A stretch of DNA of 64,000 nucleotides from Halomonadaceae bacterium T82-2 (GTDB lineage: Bacteria > Pseudomonadota > Gammaproteobacteria > Pseudomonadales > Halomonadaceae): positions 1 through 64,000 of the forward strand of contig LSBP01000006.1 of the NCBI GenBank assembly GCA_001577635.1, in the 5' to 3' direction. Made by a program: the position numbers and the translations under genes. Shown in pieces: positions 7,143 through 16,162 of the stretch (position 1 is its first letter; each line of letters begins with the position of its first letter). A model generated the notes under the pieces. The model made no database searches and was not told the origin of the DNA. It saw nothing but the letters and a program-made list of their open reading frames with translations.

Positions 7143-8153
7143 TCAGGTGGCGCTCGGTTTCAGGCGCGTCTGGCGAGGACTTTCGCGGTAGCGCTGGCGG
7201 TAGGCACGCGAAAAGCTCGATGCCGAGGTGAAGCCGCAGGCCAGGCCGATGCTCAGGATGTCGTGGTCGGTTTCCTGCAGCAGCTGGCGGGCCCGCGCCA
7301 GGCGCAGGTGGCGATAGTAGTCGCGTGGCCGCACCCCCAGCTCCTGCTCGAAAAGCCGCTGCAGCTGGCGCAGCGACAGGGCGACCCTCGAGGCGATCCG
7401 GTCCAGAGGCAGTGGGGATTCGACATGTCGTTCCATCAGGGCGACGGCATCCACCAGGGCGGGCTTGTGGGTGCCGAGGCGCTGCACCAGGGCCTGACGC
7501 TGCTGGTGCTGGGGCGTGCGGCCCTGGTCGTGGATCAGCTGCTCGCTCACGGCAGTGGCCAGTGCCCGGCCGTGACGCCGGGCGATCAGGTCGAGCGACA
7601 TGTCCATGGCGGCCGCGCCGCCGGCGCAGGAGAAACCCTGCTCGGTGACTTCGAACAGCGACTCGACGGCGTCGATATCGGGAAAGCGCTCGCGAAAGGC
7701 GGGCAGGCTCTCCCAGTGCAGGGTCACGCGACGTCGTGCCAGCAGCCCGGCCCGGGCGAGGATGATGCTGCCGGTATCGATGCCGCCCAGCGCGCAGCCG
7801 TCCTCGGCGAGACGGTGCAGCCAGCGCAGGGTGTGCCGGGTCAGCGTCGCCTCCGGCTCGAAACTGCTGCAGATCGCCAGGCTGGGCAGCCGGGGCGCCG
7901 TGTCCGGCGAGGCATCGGCGAGCAGCGTCATACCGTTGCTGGCGGTGATCGGCTCGCCGTCCTGGGTGATGATCTTCCAGGCGAACAGCTCGCGGCCTGC
8001 GACCCGATTGGCGATGCGCAGTGGCTCGACGGCGGAGAAGAACGCCACCATCGCGAAGCGGGGCATCAGCAGGAAGCCGAGCGTTTCGGGGAAAGGGCCG
8101 GTGTAGTGAAGTCGCATGTCGCCGTCGAAGCCTTGGCTGCCTGAAGCCGGCAT
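7143..8153 (-). CDS. GlxA/GbdR-type AraC-family regulator
   Basis: About 336 aa. An N-terminal DJ-1/PfpI-like sensing domain (TLGFLLMPRFAMVAFFSAVEPLR, then GCALGGIDTGSIILARAGLL) is joined to a C-terminal double-HTH AraC domain (LSLRQLQRLFEQELGVRPRDYY, then SIGLACGFTSASSFSRAYR). Regulators of this type (GbdR, CdhR) control carnitine and glycine-betaine breakdown. Its position just upstream of the butyrobetaine-dioxygenase-like gene on the same strand fits that. A second ATG 12 codons downstream (MRLHYTGPF) is an alternative start. Confidence 0.88.
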   Translation of the reverse strand: MPASGSQGFDGDMRLHYTGPFPETLGFLLMPRFAMVAFFSAVEPLRIANRVAGRELFAWKIITQDGEPITASNGMTLLADASPDTAPRLPSLAICSSFEPEATLTRHTLRWLHRLAEDGCALGGIDTGSIILARAGLLARRRVTLHWESLPAFRERFPDIDAVESLFEVTEQGFSCAGGAAAMDMSLDLIARRHGRALATAVSEQLIHDQGRTPQHQQRQALVQRLGTHKPALVDAVALMERHVESPLPLDRIASRVALSLRQLQRLFEQELGVRPRDYYRHLRLARARQLLQETDHDILSIGLACGFTSASSFSRAYRQRYRESPRQTRLKPSAT

Positions 8154-8318
8154 GGTAACCGATGGCGGTCGTCAGGCAAGGCGCCGCCGGTGCTAGGCAG
8201 TGGCCCCTGCCTTGGCGTATTGTTGCCCGGCCCGGTCACCGCAGACGTCATGACGTGTGCTGTCTCGCAGTGTGCGGCGGCAGGGCGAAAGCGGGTGGTT
8301 TGCCGGTCAGGAGAGAGG

Positions 8319-8879
8319 ATGAAGCGCGCGTTCTGGTGGGTGGTTCTGGGCATGTTGTTCGTCTTGCCGTCATGGGCTCGGGCGGCTCCGGAGACGGACA
8401 AGGTCTGGGTGTTGATCGATCATGCCAGTTCGACCCTGACGGTCTATCGAGGCCAGCAGGAAATCGAACGTTTTCATCCCGTCGCCGTGGGGCGACGAGG
8501 AGTCGCCGACACGCGATTGCGGGGCGATATGACCACGCCCAGCGGTGTCTATCATGTCACACGATTCAATTATGATAGTGACTTTCATCTCTTTATCGGG
8601 CTGGATTTTCCCAACCTGACCCAGGCTCGTCGGGCTGAGGAAACCGGTGTCCTGAGTGAGCGGGAGTTCGAGCGTTACCTGCGTTTCTATCGACGGCATG
8701 GGCGACCGCCTCAGGACACGGTGCTGGGCGGTGACATCGGTATTCACGGGCTGGGTCAGGCCGACCCCGTCATGCATCGTCGCTTCAATTGGACACAGGG
8801 TTGCGTTGCCGTGACCAACCCGCAGATCGATCGTCTGGGCGAGCTGGTGCAACTTGGCACCAAGGTCATCATCCGCTAG
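8319..8879 (+). CDS. L,D-transpeptidase (YkuD domain), exported
   Basis: About 186 aa. The signal peptide (MKRAFWWVVLGMLFVLPSWARA) is followed by a YkuD domain beginning VWVLIDHASSTLTVYRG. The active site reads GIHGLG then NWTQGCVAVTN, with the nucleophilic Cys about residue 157. Such enzymes make 3-3 cross-links in peptidoglycan, attach Lpp-type lipoproteins, or (the YafK/DpaA branch) detach them. It is directly upstream of an Lpp-like gene, so a role on that lipoprotein is an attractive inference. The start is the ATG after GAGAGAGG, at the signal peptide. Confidence 0.9.
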   Translation: MKRAFWWVVLGMLFVLPSWARAAPETDKVWVLIDHASSTLTVYRGQQEIERFHPVAVGRRGVADTRLRGDMTTPSGVYHVTRFNYDSDFHLFIGLDFPNLTQARRAEETGVLSEREFERYLRFYRRHGRPPQDTVLGGDIGIHGLGQADPVMHRRFNWTQGCVAVTNPQIDRLGELVQLGTKVIIR

Positions 8880-8894
8880 TTTCTAGGGTGGAAG

Positions 8895-8916
8895 TGATGC
8901 AGGTTTGCTTGCATCA
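8895..8916. repeat. Short inverted repeat between the L,D-transpeptidase and lpp
   Basis: Arms TGATGCA and TGCATCA, 7 bp with an 8-nt loop, 16 nt past the transpeptidase stop. There is no T-run, so it may be a weak RNA hairpin or an operator ahead of the lipoprotein gene. Confidence 0.35.
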
Positions 8917-9012
8917 TAGAGGCGGGTTTCATGGACGACGACCATCGTTGCCCTGAAGACCTGCCGAGCAGGAATCCAACGCAAAGAACCAAGGATAGAC
9001 TCTAAGGAGATC

Positions 9013-9279
9013 ATGATGGCTAACAGCTTCAGCAGCGCTCTCAAGCTTTCCGCAGTTGGTGCCGCCATGCTGGTCATGGCAGGCTGTGCTGCACAGGGCG
9101 GTGACGAGCAGAGCAAGTGGGATCAGATGGATTCCGATGTCGCCGAGGCTCGCAGCATGTCGAGCGAGGCGCTGAACACCGCCAACCAGGCGCAGCAGAC
9201 TGCCCAGTCTGCCCTGCAGATGGCGCGTGAAAACCGTCAGGCCATGGACCGCATGTTCCAGCAGTCCATGCAGAAGTAA
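9013..9279 (+). CDS. lpp: Lpp/OprI-type outer-membrane lipoprotein
   Basis: About 88 aa. Lipobox LVMAGC with the lipidated Cys near residue 25; the mature part is a heptad-like Ala-rich coiled coil (ALNTANQAQQTAQSALQMA) ending in MQK. The terminal Lys is the residue that links Lpp to peptidoglycan in relatives. Expected in the outer membrane as a trimer tethered to the wall. AAGGAGA stands before two consecutive ATGs; the second (9016) has the better spacing. Two hairpins follow, consistent with a short, abundant mRNA. The L,D-transpeptidase upstream may act on it. Confidence 0.88.
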   Translation: MMANSFSSALKLSAVGAAMLVMAGCAAQGGDEQSKWDQMDSDVAEARSMSSEALNTANQAQQTAQSALQMARENRQAMDRMFQQSMQK

Positions 9280-9285
9280 TGCGAC

Positions 9286-9312
9286 GATTCTGCCTCGCGG
9301 AGAGGCAGAATC
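9286..9312 (+). terminator. Hairpin after lpp
   Basis: Perfect 11-bp arms (GATTCTGCCTC and its complement) with a 5-nt loop, 6 nt after the lpp stop. No T-run, so it may stabilise the mRNA 3' end or act with the next hairpin. Confidence 0.6.
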
Positions 9313-9320
9313 TGCATGAC

Positions 9321-9346
9321 GAAGGCCCCGCTCCGGCGGGGCCTTC
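9321..9346. terminator. GC-rich hairpin between convergent lpp and mfd
   Basis: Arms GAAGGCCCCGC and its near complement around a short TCC loop. It lies between the 3' ends of lpp and mfd and could serve both directions; the T-tail is poor on either side. Confidence 0.6.
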
Positions 9347-9377
9347 GACGTTTCGGGGCACACTCGGGGCGTGCAGG

Positions 9378-12300
9378 TCAGGCGGCCGCCGCCTTGCGAT
9401 TCAGGGTCTCGAGCAGGGCTTCGACCACCGCGAAGCGCCGGGCCTCGTCGGCCATGTCGGCCTCGAAGCGCAGGGTCTCCGCGCCATCCAGCCGGTACTG
9501 CTCGGGGTTCTGCTGAATCAGCTGCACCAGGGTCATGGGGTCGACGGCCGGATGGTCGCCGAAGATCACGCGTCCGCGTGACTCGCCGGCTTCCAGGCGC
9601 ACGATGCCCAGCCGCTCGGCGCGCTGGCGCAGCCGGGTCTGGCGCATCAGCGTCTTGACCGGCGCCGGCAGCAGCCCGAAGCGGTCGATCATCTCGACCT
9701 GCAGTTCCTTGAGCGCGGCCTCGTCATCGGCATGGCTGATGCGCTTGTACATGACCAGCCGCTGCTGGACGTCATGCAGGTAGTCGTCGGGAATCAGCGC
9801 CGGCAGATTGAGGCTGATCTCCACGCCTTCCTCGAGCGGCGCCTCGATGTTGGGCGTCCTGCCGGCACGGATCGCCTTCACCGCGCGGTCGAGCATCTGC
9901 ATGTAGAGGCTGTAGCCGACGGTTTCCATCTGGCCGCTCTGTTCGTCGCCGAGCAGTTCGCCGGCGCCGCGAATCTCCATGTCGTGGCTGGCCAGGGTGA
10001 AGCCGGCGCCGAGGTCCTCGGCCTGGCCGATGGCCTCGAGCCGCTTCACGGCATCCCTGGTCATCGCCCTGGGATGCGGGGTGAGCAGGTAGGCATAGGC
10101 CTGGTGGTGGCTGCGGCCCACGCGGCCGCGCAGCTGGTGCAGCTGGGCCAGGCCGAACTTGTCGGCGCGCTCGATGATGATGGTGTTGGCGCTGGGCACG
10201 TCGATGCCGGTCTCGATGATCGTCGAGCACACCAGCACGTTGAAACGCTGGTGATAGAAGTCCGACATGATCCGCTCCAGCGAGCGCTCGGGCAGCTGGC
10301 CGTGGGCCACCGCGACCCGGGCCTCGGGCACCAGTTCGCGTATCGCCTCGGCGCTCTGCTCGATGGTCTTGACCTCGTTGTGCAGCACGTAGGCCTGGCC
10401 GCCGCGCAGGATCTCGCGCAGCAGCGCCTCCTTGATCACGCCATCGTCGCGCTGCTGGACGAAGGTCTTCACCGACAGGCGGCGTGCCGGCGGGGTGGCG
10501 ATGATCGATAGATCGCGAATGCCGCTCATGGCCATGTTGAGCGTCCGTGGGATTGGCGTGGCGGTCAGCGTGAGGATGTCGACCTCGGCGCGCAGGTTCT
10601 TGAGCCGCTCCTTCTGACTGACCCCGAAGCGATGTTCCTCGTCGACGATCAGCAGCCCCATGTTGGGGAACTTCATCGACTTGGAGAGCAGCTTGTGGGT
10701 GCCGATGACGATGTCGGCACGGCCTTCCTCGATGCGCTTCAGGGTGTCGGCCTGGCCCTTGCCGCCGGTGAAGCGCGAGATCAGCTCGACTTGCACCGCG
10801 GTGTCGGCGAAGCGATCGCGGAAGTTGTCGTAGTGCTGGCGGGCGAGCAGGGTGGTGGGCACCAGCACCACCACCTGGCGGCCCGAGTGCACGGCGAGGA
10901 AGGCGGCGCGCATGGCGACCTCGGTCTTGCCGAAGCCGACATCGCCGCAGACCACCCGGTCCATGGGGCGTGGCGCGGTCATGTCGCCGATCACCGCCTG
11001 GATTGCCGCGCGCTGGTCGGGGGTCTCCTCGAACGGGAAGCTGGCGGCGAAACGCTGGTAGTCCTCGCCGGGCGCTTCGCAGGCGAAGCCTTCGCGGGCC
11101 TCGCGGCGCGCGTAGATGTCGAGCAGTTCGGCGGCGGTATCGCGGATGCGCTCGGCGGCCTTCTTCTTGGCCTTGTCCCAGGTGTCGGAGCCCAGCTTGT
11201 GCAGCGGGGCGAGCTCATCACTGGCGCCGGCATAGCGCGAGATCAGGTGCAGGCTGTCGACCGGCACATAGAGCCGTGCGCCGTCGGCATACTCGAGCGC
11301 CACGAACTCGGCGGCCTGGCCGCCGGCCTCGAGGGTCTCGAGGCCCAGGTAGCGGCCCACGCCGTGGGCCTGGTGCACCACCGGAGCGCCGGGTCGCAGC
11401 TCCGAGAGGTGGCGGATCGCCAGCTCGTTGTCGTCGGTGGCCTTCTCGCGGCGACGGCTCTGGCGGACCACATCGCCGAACAGCTCGGTCTCGGTGATCA
11501 CCGCCAGTGCCGGGTCATCGAGGTTCAGCCCTTCCTCGAGCAGCCCCTCGGTAATCGCCAGCGGCGTGTCATCGGCCAGGAAACTCTGCCAGCTATCGGC
11601 ATGGGGAATCTCGCGGTGCAGGACGGCAAGGGTTTCCTCCAGGGCCTCGCGGCGGCCGCGGGATTCGGCGACGAACAGGATGCGCTGGCCGGCGTGCGCG
11701 GTCAGGTAGCGCTCGAGTGCGGCCAGCGGTTGCTGCGCACGGGCATTGATCGCCACCTGGGGCGGCGGCTGGGTCGCCGGGTGCCGGGCGTGAGGGTGCG
11801 CTTCGTCGCGGGTCAGCTCGAGGCGGGGGCGCGCCTTGATGGCGGCGAACACCTCGGGCACCGGGATGAAGGCCCGGGACGGGGGCAGCAGGGGACGTGT
11901 CGGGTCGACGCCGAGGTTCTCGTAGCGGCTCTGGATCGCTGCCCAGTGGTGGTCCGCCGCCTCATGGACGCCGGGCATCAGGGCGATGCGAGTGCCCGCG
12001 GCGAGGTGGTCGAACAGCGTCGCGGTTTCCTCGAAGAACAGCGGCAGGTACTGCTCCAGCCCCGGCGAGGGAATCCCCTTGATGGCGTCGTTGTACAGCG
12101 GGCACTGGCGCGGGTCGACATCGAACAGCGTCTCGAAGCCCTCACGGAAACAGGCGATCGCCGAGCGCGTCAGCGAGTACTCGTGCGCGGGCAGCAGCTC
12201 GATCGTCTCGACCTTGTCGCCGCTTCGCTGGGTGTCGGGGTCGAAGCGGCGCAGGGTGTCGATCTCGTCATCGAACAGGTCGATGCGCAGTGGTGTTTCG

Positions 12301-12839
12301 CTGCCCATCGGGAAGAGGTCGATCAGCGCGCCGCGCAGGGCGTACTCGCCGGGCTCGTAGACGGTTTCCACCGCACGGTAGCCGGCACGTGCCAGGCGGG
12401 TGCGGAAGGCGTCGCGGTCGAGCGTCATGCCGACTTCCAGTGTCATCACCCGCCCGGCGATGTAGTCGGTCGGCGGCAGGCGCTGCATCAGGGTGTTGAT
12501 CGGCACGATGACGATACCGCCATCGGCGCTCTGCAGGCGACGCAGGGTACGCAGACGCTCGGAGACGATGTCCTGATGTGGCGAGAAACTGTCGTAGGGC
12601 AGCGTCTCCCAGTCGGGGAAGGGCAGCACCGGCACGTTCGCGAAGAAGCGCAGGGCGCTTTCCAGGCGCTGGGCACCGGCGGTGTCGGCGGTGATCACCA
12701 GCAATTGGGCATCGTCGGCGAGTCGCGCCAGGCTCAGTGGTGTGGCGGCACCGTGGGGTGCCAGGCAGTAAAGCGTGTCGCGAACCCCCGAGGGGCGCGG
12801 TGGATCGAGTGGCGAAAAGTCAGGCATGTTCGACAACAT
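9378..12839 (-). CDS. mfd: Transcription-repair coupling factor Mfd
   Basis: About 1153 aa, full length. It removes RNA polymerase stalled at DNA lesions and recruits UvrA. In order: UvrB-like N-terminal modules, the RNA-polymerase-interaction domain (VVHQAHGVGRYLGLETL, about 490), the SF2 helicase with Walker A (GDVGFGKTEVAMRA, about 631) and DEEH box (LLIVDEEHRFG, about 731), the RecG-like TRG region (HQLRGRVGRSHHQAYAYLL), and the C-terminal D7 domain. The start is the first ATG (MLSNMPDF); the ATG four codons on is as likely, since no clear ribosome site is seen. It diverges from the GAPDH gene. Confidence 0.97.
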   Translation of the reverse strand: MLSNMPDFSPLDPPRPSGVRDTLYCLAPHGAATPLSLARLADDAQLLVITADTAGAQRLESALRFFANVPVLPFPDWETLPYDSFSPHQDIVSERLRTLRRLQSADGGIVIVPINTLMQRLPPTDYIAGRVMTLEVGMTLDRDAFRTRLARAGYRAVETVYEPGEYALRGALIDLFPMGSETPLRIDLFDDEIDTLRRFDPDTQRSGDKVETIELLPAHEYSLTRSAIACFREGFETLFDVDPRQCPLYNDAIKGIPSPGLEQYLPLFFEETATLFDHLAAGTRIALMPGVHEAADHHWAAIQSRYENLGVDPTRPLLPPSRAFIPVPEVFAAIKARPRLELTRDEAHPHARHPATQPPPQVAINARAQQPLAALERYLTAHAGQRILFVAESRGRREALEETLAVLHREIPHADSWQSFLADDTPLAITEGLLEEGLNLDDPALAVITETELFGDVVRQSRRREKATDDNELAIRHLSELRPGAPVVHQAHGVGRYLGLETLEAGGQAAEFVALEYADGARLYVPVDSLHLISRYAGASDELAPLHKLGSDTWDKAKKKAAERIRDTAAELLDIYARREAREGFACEAPGEDYQRFAASFPFEETPDQRAAIQAVIGDMTAPRPMDRVVCGDVGFGKTEVAMRAAFLAVHSGRQVVVLVPTTLLARQHYDNFRDRFADTAVQVELISRFTGGKGQADTLKRIEEGRADIVIGTHKLLSKSMKFPNMGLLIVDEEHRFGVSQKERLKNLRAEVDILTLTATPIPRTLNMAMSGIRDLSIIATPPARRLSVKTFVQQRDDGVIKEALLREILRGGQAYVLHNEVKTIEQSAEAIRELVPEARVAVAHGQLPERSLERIMSDFYHQRFNVLVCSTIIETGIDVPSANTIIIERADKFGLAQLHQLRGRVGRSHHQAYAYLLTPHPRAMTRDAVKRLEAIGQAEDLGAGFTLASHDMEIRGAGELLGDEQSGQMETVGYSLYMQMLDRAVKAIRAGRTPNIEAPLEEGVEISLNLPALIPDDYLHDVQQRLVMYKRISHADDEAALKELQVEMIDRFGLLPAPVKTLMRQTRLRQRAERLGIVRLEAGESRGRVIFGDHPAVDPMTLVQLIQQNPEQYRLDGAETLRFEADMADEARRFAVVEALLETLNRKAAAA

Positions 12840-12999
12840 TTCGACGTGGCGACGGTGGAGCGATCATAACAGCTGCGAGTGGCTGCCGGGAAAAGCGCGG
12901 CCCTTGTGCCTCGTAAACCCGCGGCACAGGCCGATTTTGCGCTTGTAGTCAACCCGTGATTTCTGTAGTGGGCCTACAGCAAGTGCGACCATACAGCGA

Positions 13000-13029
13000 T
13001 TGCAGTCCTGTCTCAGCGGCACGGATAAT
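13000..13029 (+). promoter_or_regulatory. Candidate sigma-70 promoter for GAPDH
   Basis: TTGCAG (13000-13005), 18 nt, then GATAAT (13024-13029), 42 nt before the GTG start. A short inverted repeat CGTGG...CCACG (13031-13048) sits at the expected transcription start. Confidence 0.5.
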
Positions 13030-13070
13030 ACGTGGGTCATTATCCACGCGATTCCGTAAGGGGCGACTAC

Positions 13071-14525
13071 GTGAGTCAAGACAAGCTCGACACCTGTTTC
13101 CAGGAATGGCAGGACAACGAAGCACTGGCCGAAGAGATGATTCCCCTGCTCGGTCAGCTGTACCGCAAGTACAATGTGGTGCCTTCGCTGTACGGCCGCT
13201 CGCTGATCATCCGTTCGGTGATCCGGATTCTCAAGAACCACCGCTACGTGAAGAAGGTCGAGGGCACCGAGCTGTCCGTGCGGGATACCCTGCCGATGGT
13301 TCGCGCCATGCTGAACCTGGAGCTGGGGCCGGCGCACATTGACCTGGGCAAGCTGGCGGTCGCCTTCAAGCGCAGCGGGCGCAGCGACGTCGAAGCCTTC
13401 CTGCGCGAGGAGCTGGCCGAGATTGTCGGCGGCCACGAAACCAACGGCATGGGCGGCGAGCCCAAGGACGTGGTGCTCTACGGCTTCGGCCGTATCGGGC
13501 GCATCCTGGCCCGCATCCTGATCGAGAAGGCTGGCGGCGGCAACCTGCTGCGCCTGCGTGCCATCGTGGTGCGCGGCGGTGGCGACGACCTCGAGAAGCG
13601 CGCGAGCCTGCTGCGTCGCGACTCGGTCCACGGGCCGTTCTCCGGCTCGATCAGCGTCGATCACGAAAACAGCGCCCTGATCGCCAACGGGCACTATATC
13701 AAGGTGATTCACGCCGACTCGCCTGCCGAGATCGATTACACCGCCTACGGTATCGACAACGCCATCGTCGTCGATAACACCGGCAAGTGGCGCGACGAGG
13801 AGGGGCTGTCCCAGCACCTGGCGAGCAAGGGCGTGGCCAAGGTGCTGCTGACCGCGCCGGGCAAGGGCGATCTCAAGAACATCGTCTACGGTATCAATCA
13901 CGGCGACATCGGCGACGAGGACCGGATCATCTCCGCGGCGTCGTGCACCACCAACGCCATCGTGCCGGTGCTCAAGGCCATCAACGACGAATTCGGCATC
14001 GCCAATGGCCACGTCGAGACGGTGCACTCCTACACCAACGACCAGAACCTGATCGACAATTACCACAAGGGCGATCGCCGCGGCCGCAGTGCGCCGCTCA
14101 ACATGGTGTTGACCGAGACCGGGGCGGCCAAGGCGGTGGCCAAGGCGCTGCCGGAGCTGTCCGGCAAGCTCACCGGCAACGCGATTCGCGTGCCGACGCC
14201 CAACGTCTCCATGGCGATCCTCAACCTGAACCTGACGCGCGAGGCCGACCGGCAGACCCTCAACGACTACCTGCGTCGCATCTCGCTGGACTCGCCGCTG
14301 CAGAAGCAGATCGACTACGTCGACTCGCCCGAGGTGGTGTCCTCGGACTTCGTCGGCAACCGCCACGCCGGCATCGTCGATGCCAAGGCGACCATCGCCG
14401 ACGGCACCAATGCCGTGCTCTACGTCTGGTACGACAACGAGTTCGGCTACAGCTGCCAGGTGGTGCGCATCCTCCAGTCCATGTCCAACGTGCGTTTCCG
14501 CTACCTGCCTCGCGCCCGCGACTGA
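13071..14525 (+). CDS. gap: Glyceraldehyde-3-phosphate dehydrogenase, N-terminally extended type
   Basis: About 484 aa, roughly 150 longer than ordinary GAPDH. It interconverts glyceraldehyde 3-phosphate and 1,3-bisphosphoglycerate with NAD(P). An extra N-terminal domain of about 130 residues (SQDKLDTCFQEWQDNEALAE onward) precedes the Rossmann fold (VVLYGFGRIGRILARIL, about 136). The catalytic Cys is in SAASCTTNAIVPV (about 296), the His in VHSYTND, and the C-terminus keeps WYDNEFGYS. This long form is known in Pseudomonas next to mfd and nqr, as here, and is thought to favour gluconeogenesis. Start: GTG with AAGGGG 7 nt upstream. Confidence 0.93.
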   Translation: MSQDKLDTCFQEWQDNEALAEEMIPLLGQLYRKYNVVPSLYGRSLIIRSVIRILKNHRYVKKVEGTELSVRDTLPMVRAMLNLELGPAHIDLGKLAVAFKRSGRSDVEAFLREELAEIVGGHETNGMGGEPKDVVLYGFGRIGRILARILIEKAGGGNLLRLRAIVVRGGGDDLEKRASLLRRDSVHGPFSGSISVDHENSALIANGHYIKVIHADSPAEIDYTAYGIDNAIVVDNTGKWRDEEGLSQHLASKGVAKVLLTAPGKGDLKNIVYGINHGDIGDEDRIISAASCTTNAIVPVLKAINDEFGIANGHVETVHSYTNDQNLIDNYHKGDRRGRSAPLNMVLTETGAAKAVAKALPELSGKLTGNAIRVPTPNVSMAILNLNLTREADRQTLNDYLRRISLDSPLQKQIDYVDSPEVVSSDFVGNRHAGIVDAKATIADGTNAVLYVWYDNEFGYSCQVVRILQSMSNVRFRYLPRARD

Positions 14526-14534
14526 CGGGCCTTT

Positions 14535-14558
14535 GCGGCGCCCCGCCCGGGGCGCCGC
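14535..14558 (+). terminator. GC-rich hairpin after GAPDH
   Basis: Perfect 10-bp arms (GCGGCGCCCC and complement) with a GCCC loop, 10 nt after the stop. It is followed by CTGTCTTCT, a weak T-rich tail. Confidence 0.7.
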
Positions 14559-14595
14559 CTGTCTTCTGCCGGCGCCGTCACTCTCCGGCTGCTGG

Positions 14596-14624
14596 TGGCC
14601 TTTCGATCGGTGTCTCTTTATAAT
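14596..14624 (+). promoter_or_regulatory. Candidate promoter for the nqr operon
   Basis: A perfect TATAAT (14619-14624) with a weak -35 (TGGCCT, 14596-14601) at 17-nt spacing. This leaves a leader of about 180 nt before nqrA, in which no further gene is visible. Confidence 0.4.
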
Positions 14625-14809
14625 GGCTGCGTTTTTTTGGGCGCGGTCCGTATGGCCACGGGCTGTACATATCACAATATTCTGACAAGAAAGTTTTCGA
14701 GCACCGTGACTGTTGCCGCTCACGACGCAGGCCTGCGCGTCGGAGTCATTGCCATGTCGTGCGTCGAACCCCTTTCCTTGCTAATCAGATTCGATAACTG
14801 GGCGAGACT

Positions 14810-16162
14810 ATGATCGAAGTCAAACGAGGCCTGGATCTCCCCATCGCGGGGGCGCCCGAGCAGCGTATCGAGGATGCGCGGCCGGTGCGCCACGTGGCCG
14901 TCCTGGGCACCGACTATGTCGGCATGAAGCCGACGATGGAAGTCCGGGAGGGGGATCGGGTGAAACTGGGGCAGCGCCTCTTCACCGACAAGAAGATCCC
15001 GGGAGTGACCTTCACCTCGCCGGCGGCCGGCGAGGTGGTCGAAATCAACCGTGGCGAGCGGCGTCGCCTGCTGTCGGTAGTGATCAAGGTCGATGATGCC
15101 GAGGAGCAGGTGGCGTTCACCGCCCATGGTGCCGATGCCCTGGAGCGGCTCGAGCGTCAGTCGGTGGTCGATCAGCTGGTCGAGTCCGGGCTGTGGACCG
15201 CGCTGCGCACCCGGCCCTTCTCGCGCACGCCGGCACCGGATGCCGAGCCGGCCAGCATCTTCGTCACCGCCATCGACACCCATCCGCTGGCTGCCGACCC
15301 CGCGCTGGTCATCAACGAGCAGCCCGAGGCGTTCGCCAACGGCTTGAAGGTGCTGGGGCGTCTCACTCAGGGCAAGGTGTTCCTGTGCCATGCACCGGAT
15401 GCCAGGCTGCCTGGTTCCGACGTGGCCGGCGTGCAGGCCGAGAGCTTCAAGGGGCCGCATCCGGCGGGCCTGGTAGGCACCCATATCCACCATCTGTCGC
15501 CGGTCAGTCTGACGCGCCAGGTCTGGCACCTGGGCTATCAGGACGTGATCGCCATCGGCAAGCTGTTCGCCGAGGGCAAGCTCGACGTCAGCCGGGTGAT
15601 CGCGCTGGGCGGACCGCGCGCCGAAAAGCCGCGCCTGATCCGCACACGGATGGGAGCGAGCTGCCGTGAGCTGCTCGACGGCGAGATCGCTTCGGCCGAC
15701 AACGACACCCGCGTGATCTCGGGCTCGGTGTTCGGCGGCAAGGTCGCCGAGGGCGCGCTGAGCTATCTGGGCCGCTTCCACCAGCAGATCAGCCTGCTCG
15801 AGGAAGGCAACAAGCGCAGCTTCATGGGCTGGCTGTCGCCGGGGCGCGACCGTCACTCGGTGCTGGGTATCTATCTGTCGCGGCTGACCGGCCTGCACAA
15901 CTATGCGCCGACGACCACCACCAACGGTTCCGAGCGCGCCATGGTGCCGGTGGGCGCCTACGAGGCGGTGATGCCGCTGGATATCCTGCCGACCCAGCTG
16001 CTGCGGTCGCTGATCGTCGGCGACATCGAAACGGCCATGCAGCTCGGCTGCCTCGAGCTGGATGAGGAAGACCTCGCGCTGTGCACCTATGTGTGCCCCG
16101 GCAAGTACGAGTACGGTCCCATCCTGCGCGACAATCTCACCACGATCGAGAAAGAGGCTTGA
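14810..16162 (+). CDS. nqrA: Na+-translocating NADH:quinone reductase subunit A
   Basis: About 450 aa, usual length. Peripheral subunit of the sodium pump that oxidises NADH, reduces ubiquinone and exports Na+ across the inner membrane; NqrA takes part in quinone binding. It opens [18 protein letters not shown] and carries the conserved [33 protein letters not shown] and [13 protein letters not shown] segments. First of six contiguous nqr genes. The stop overlaps the nqrB start. Confidence 0.97.
   Translation: MIEVKRGLDLPIAGAPEQRIEDARPVRHVAVLGTDYVGMKPTMEVREGDRVKLGQRLFTDKKIPGVTFTSPAAGEVVEINRGERRRLLSVVIKVDDAEEQVAFTAHGADALERLERQSVVDQLVESGLWTALRTRPFSRTPAPDAEPASIFVTAIDTHPLAADPALVINEQPEAFANGLKVLGRLTQGKVFLCHAPDARLPGSDVAGVQAESFKGPHPAGLVGTHIHHLSPVSLTRQVWHLGYQDVIAIGKLFAEGKLDVSRVIALGGPRAEKPRLIRTRMGASCRELLDGEIASADNDTRVISGSVFGGKVAEGALSYLGRFHQQISLLEEGNKRSFMGWLSPGRDRHSVLGIYLSRLTGLHNYAPTTTTNGSERAMVPVGAYEAVMPLDILPTQLLRSLIVGDIETAMQLGCLELDEEDLALCTYVCPGKYEYGPILRDNLTTIEKEA

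Noticed and set aside
10632-12869. A 745-codon open frame on the plus strand opposite mfd
   Set aside because: It is antisense to the full mfd gene. Its residue makeup (Gln, Gly, His, Arg, Val-rich) is typical of the complement of GC-rich coding DNA, and no domain is seen.
12864-14723. A 619-codon open frame opposite GAPDH
   Set aside because: Covers a certain gene antisense and the terminator region; low-complexity composition.
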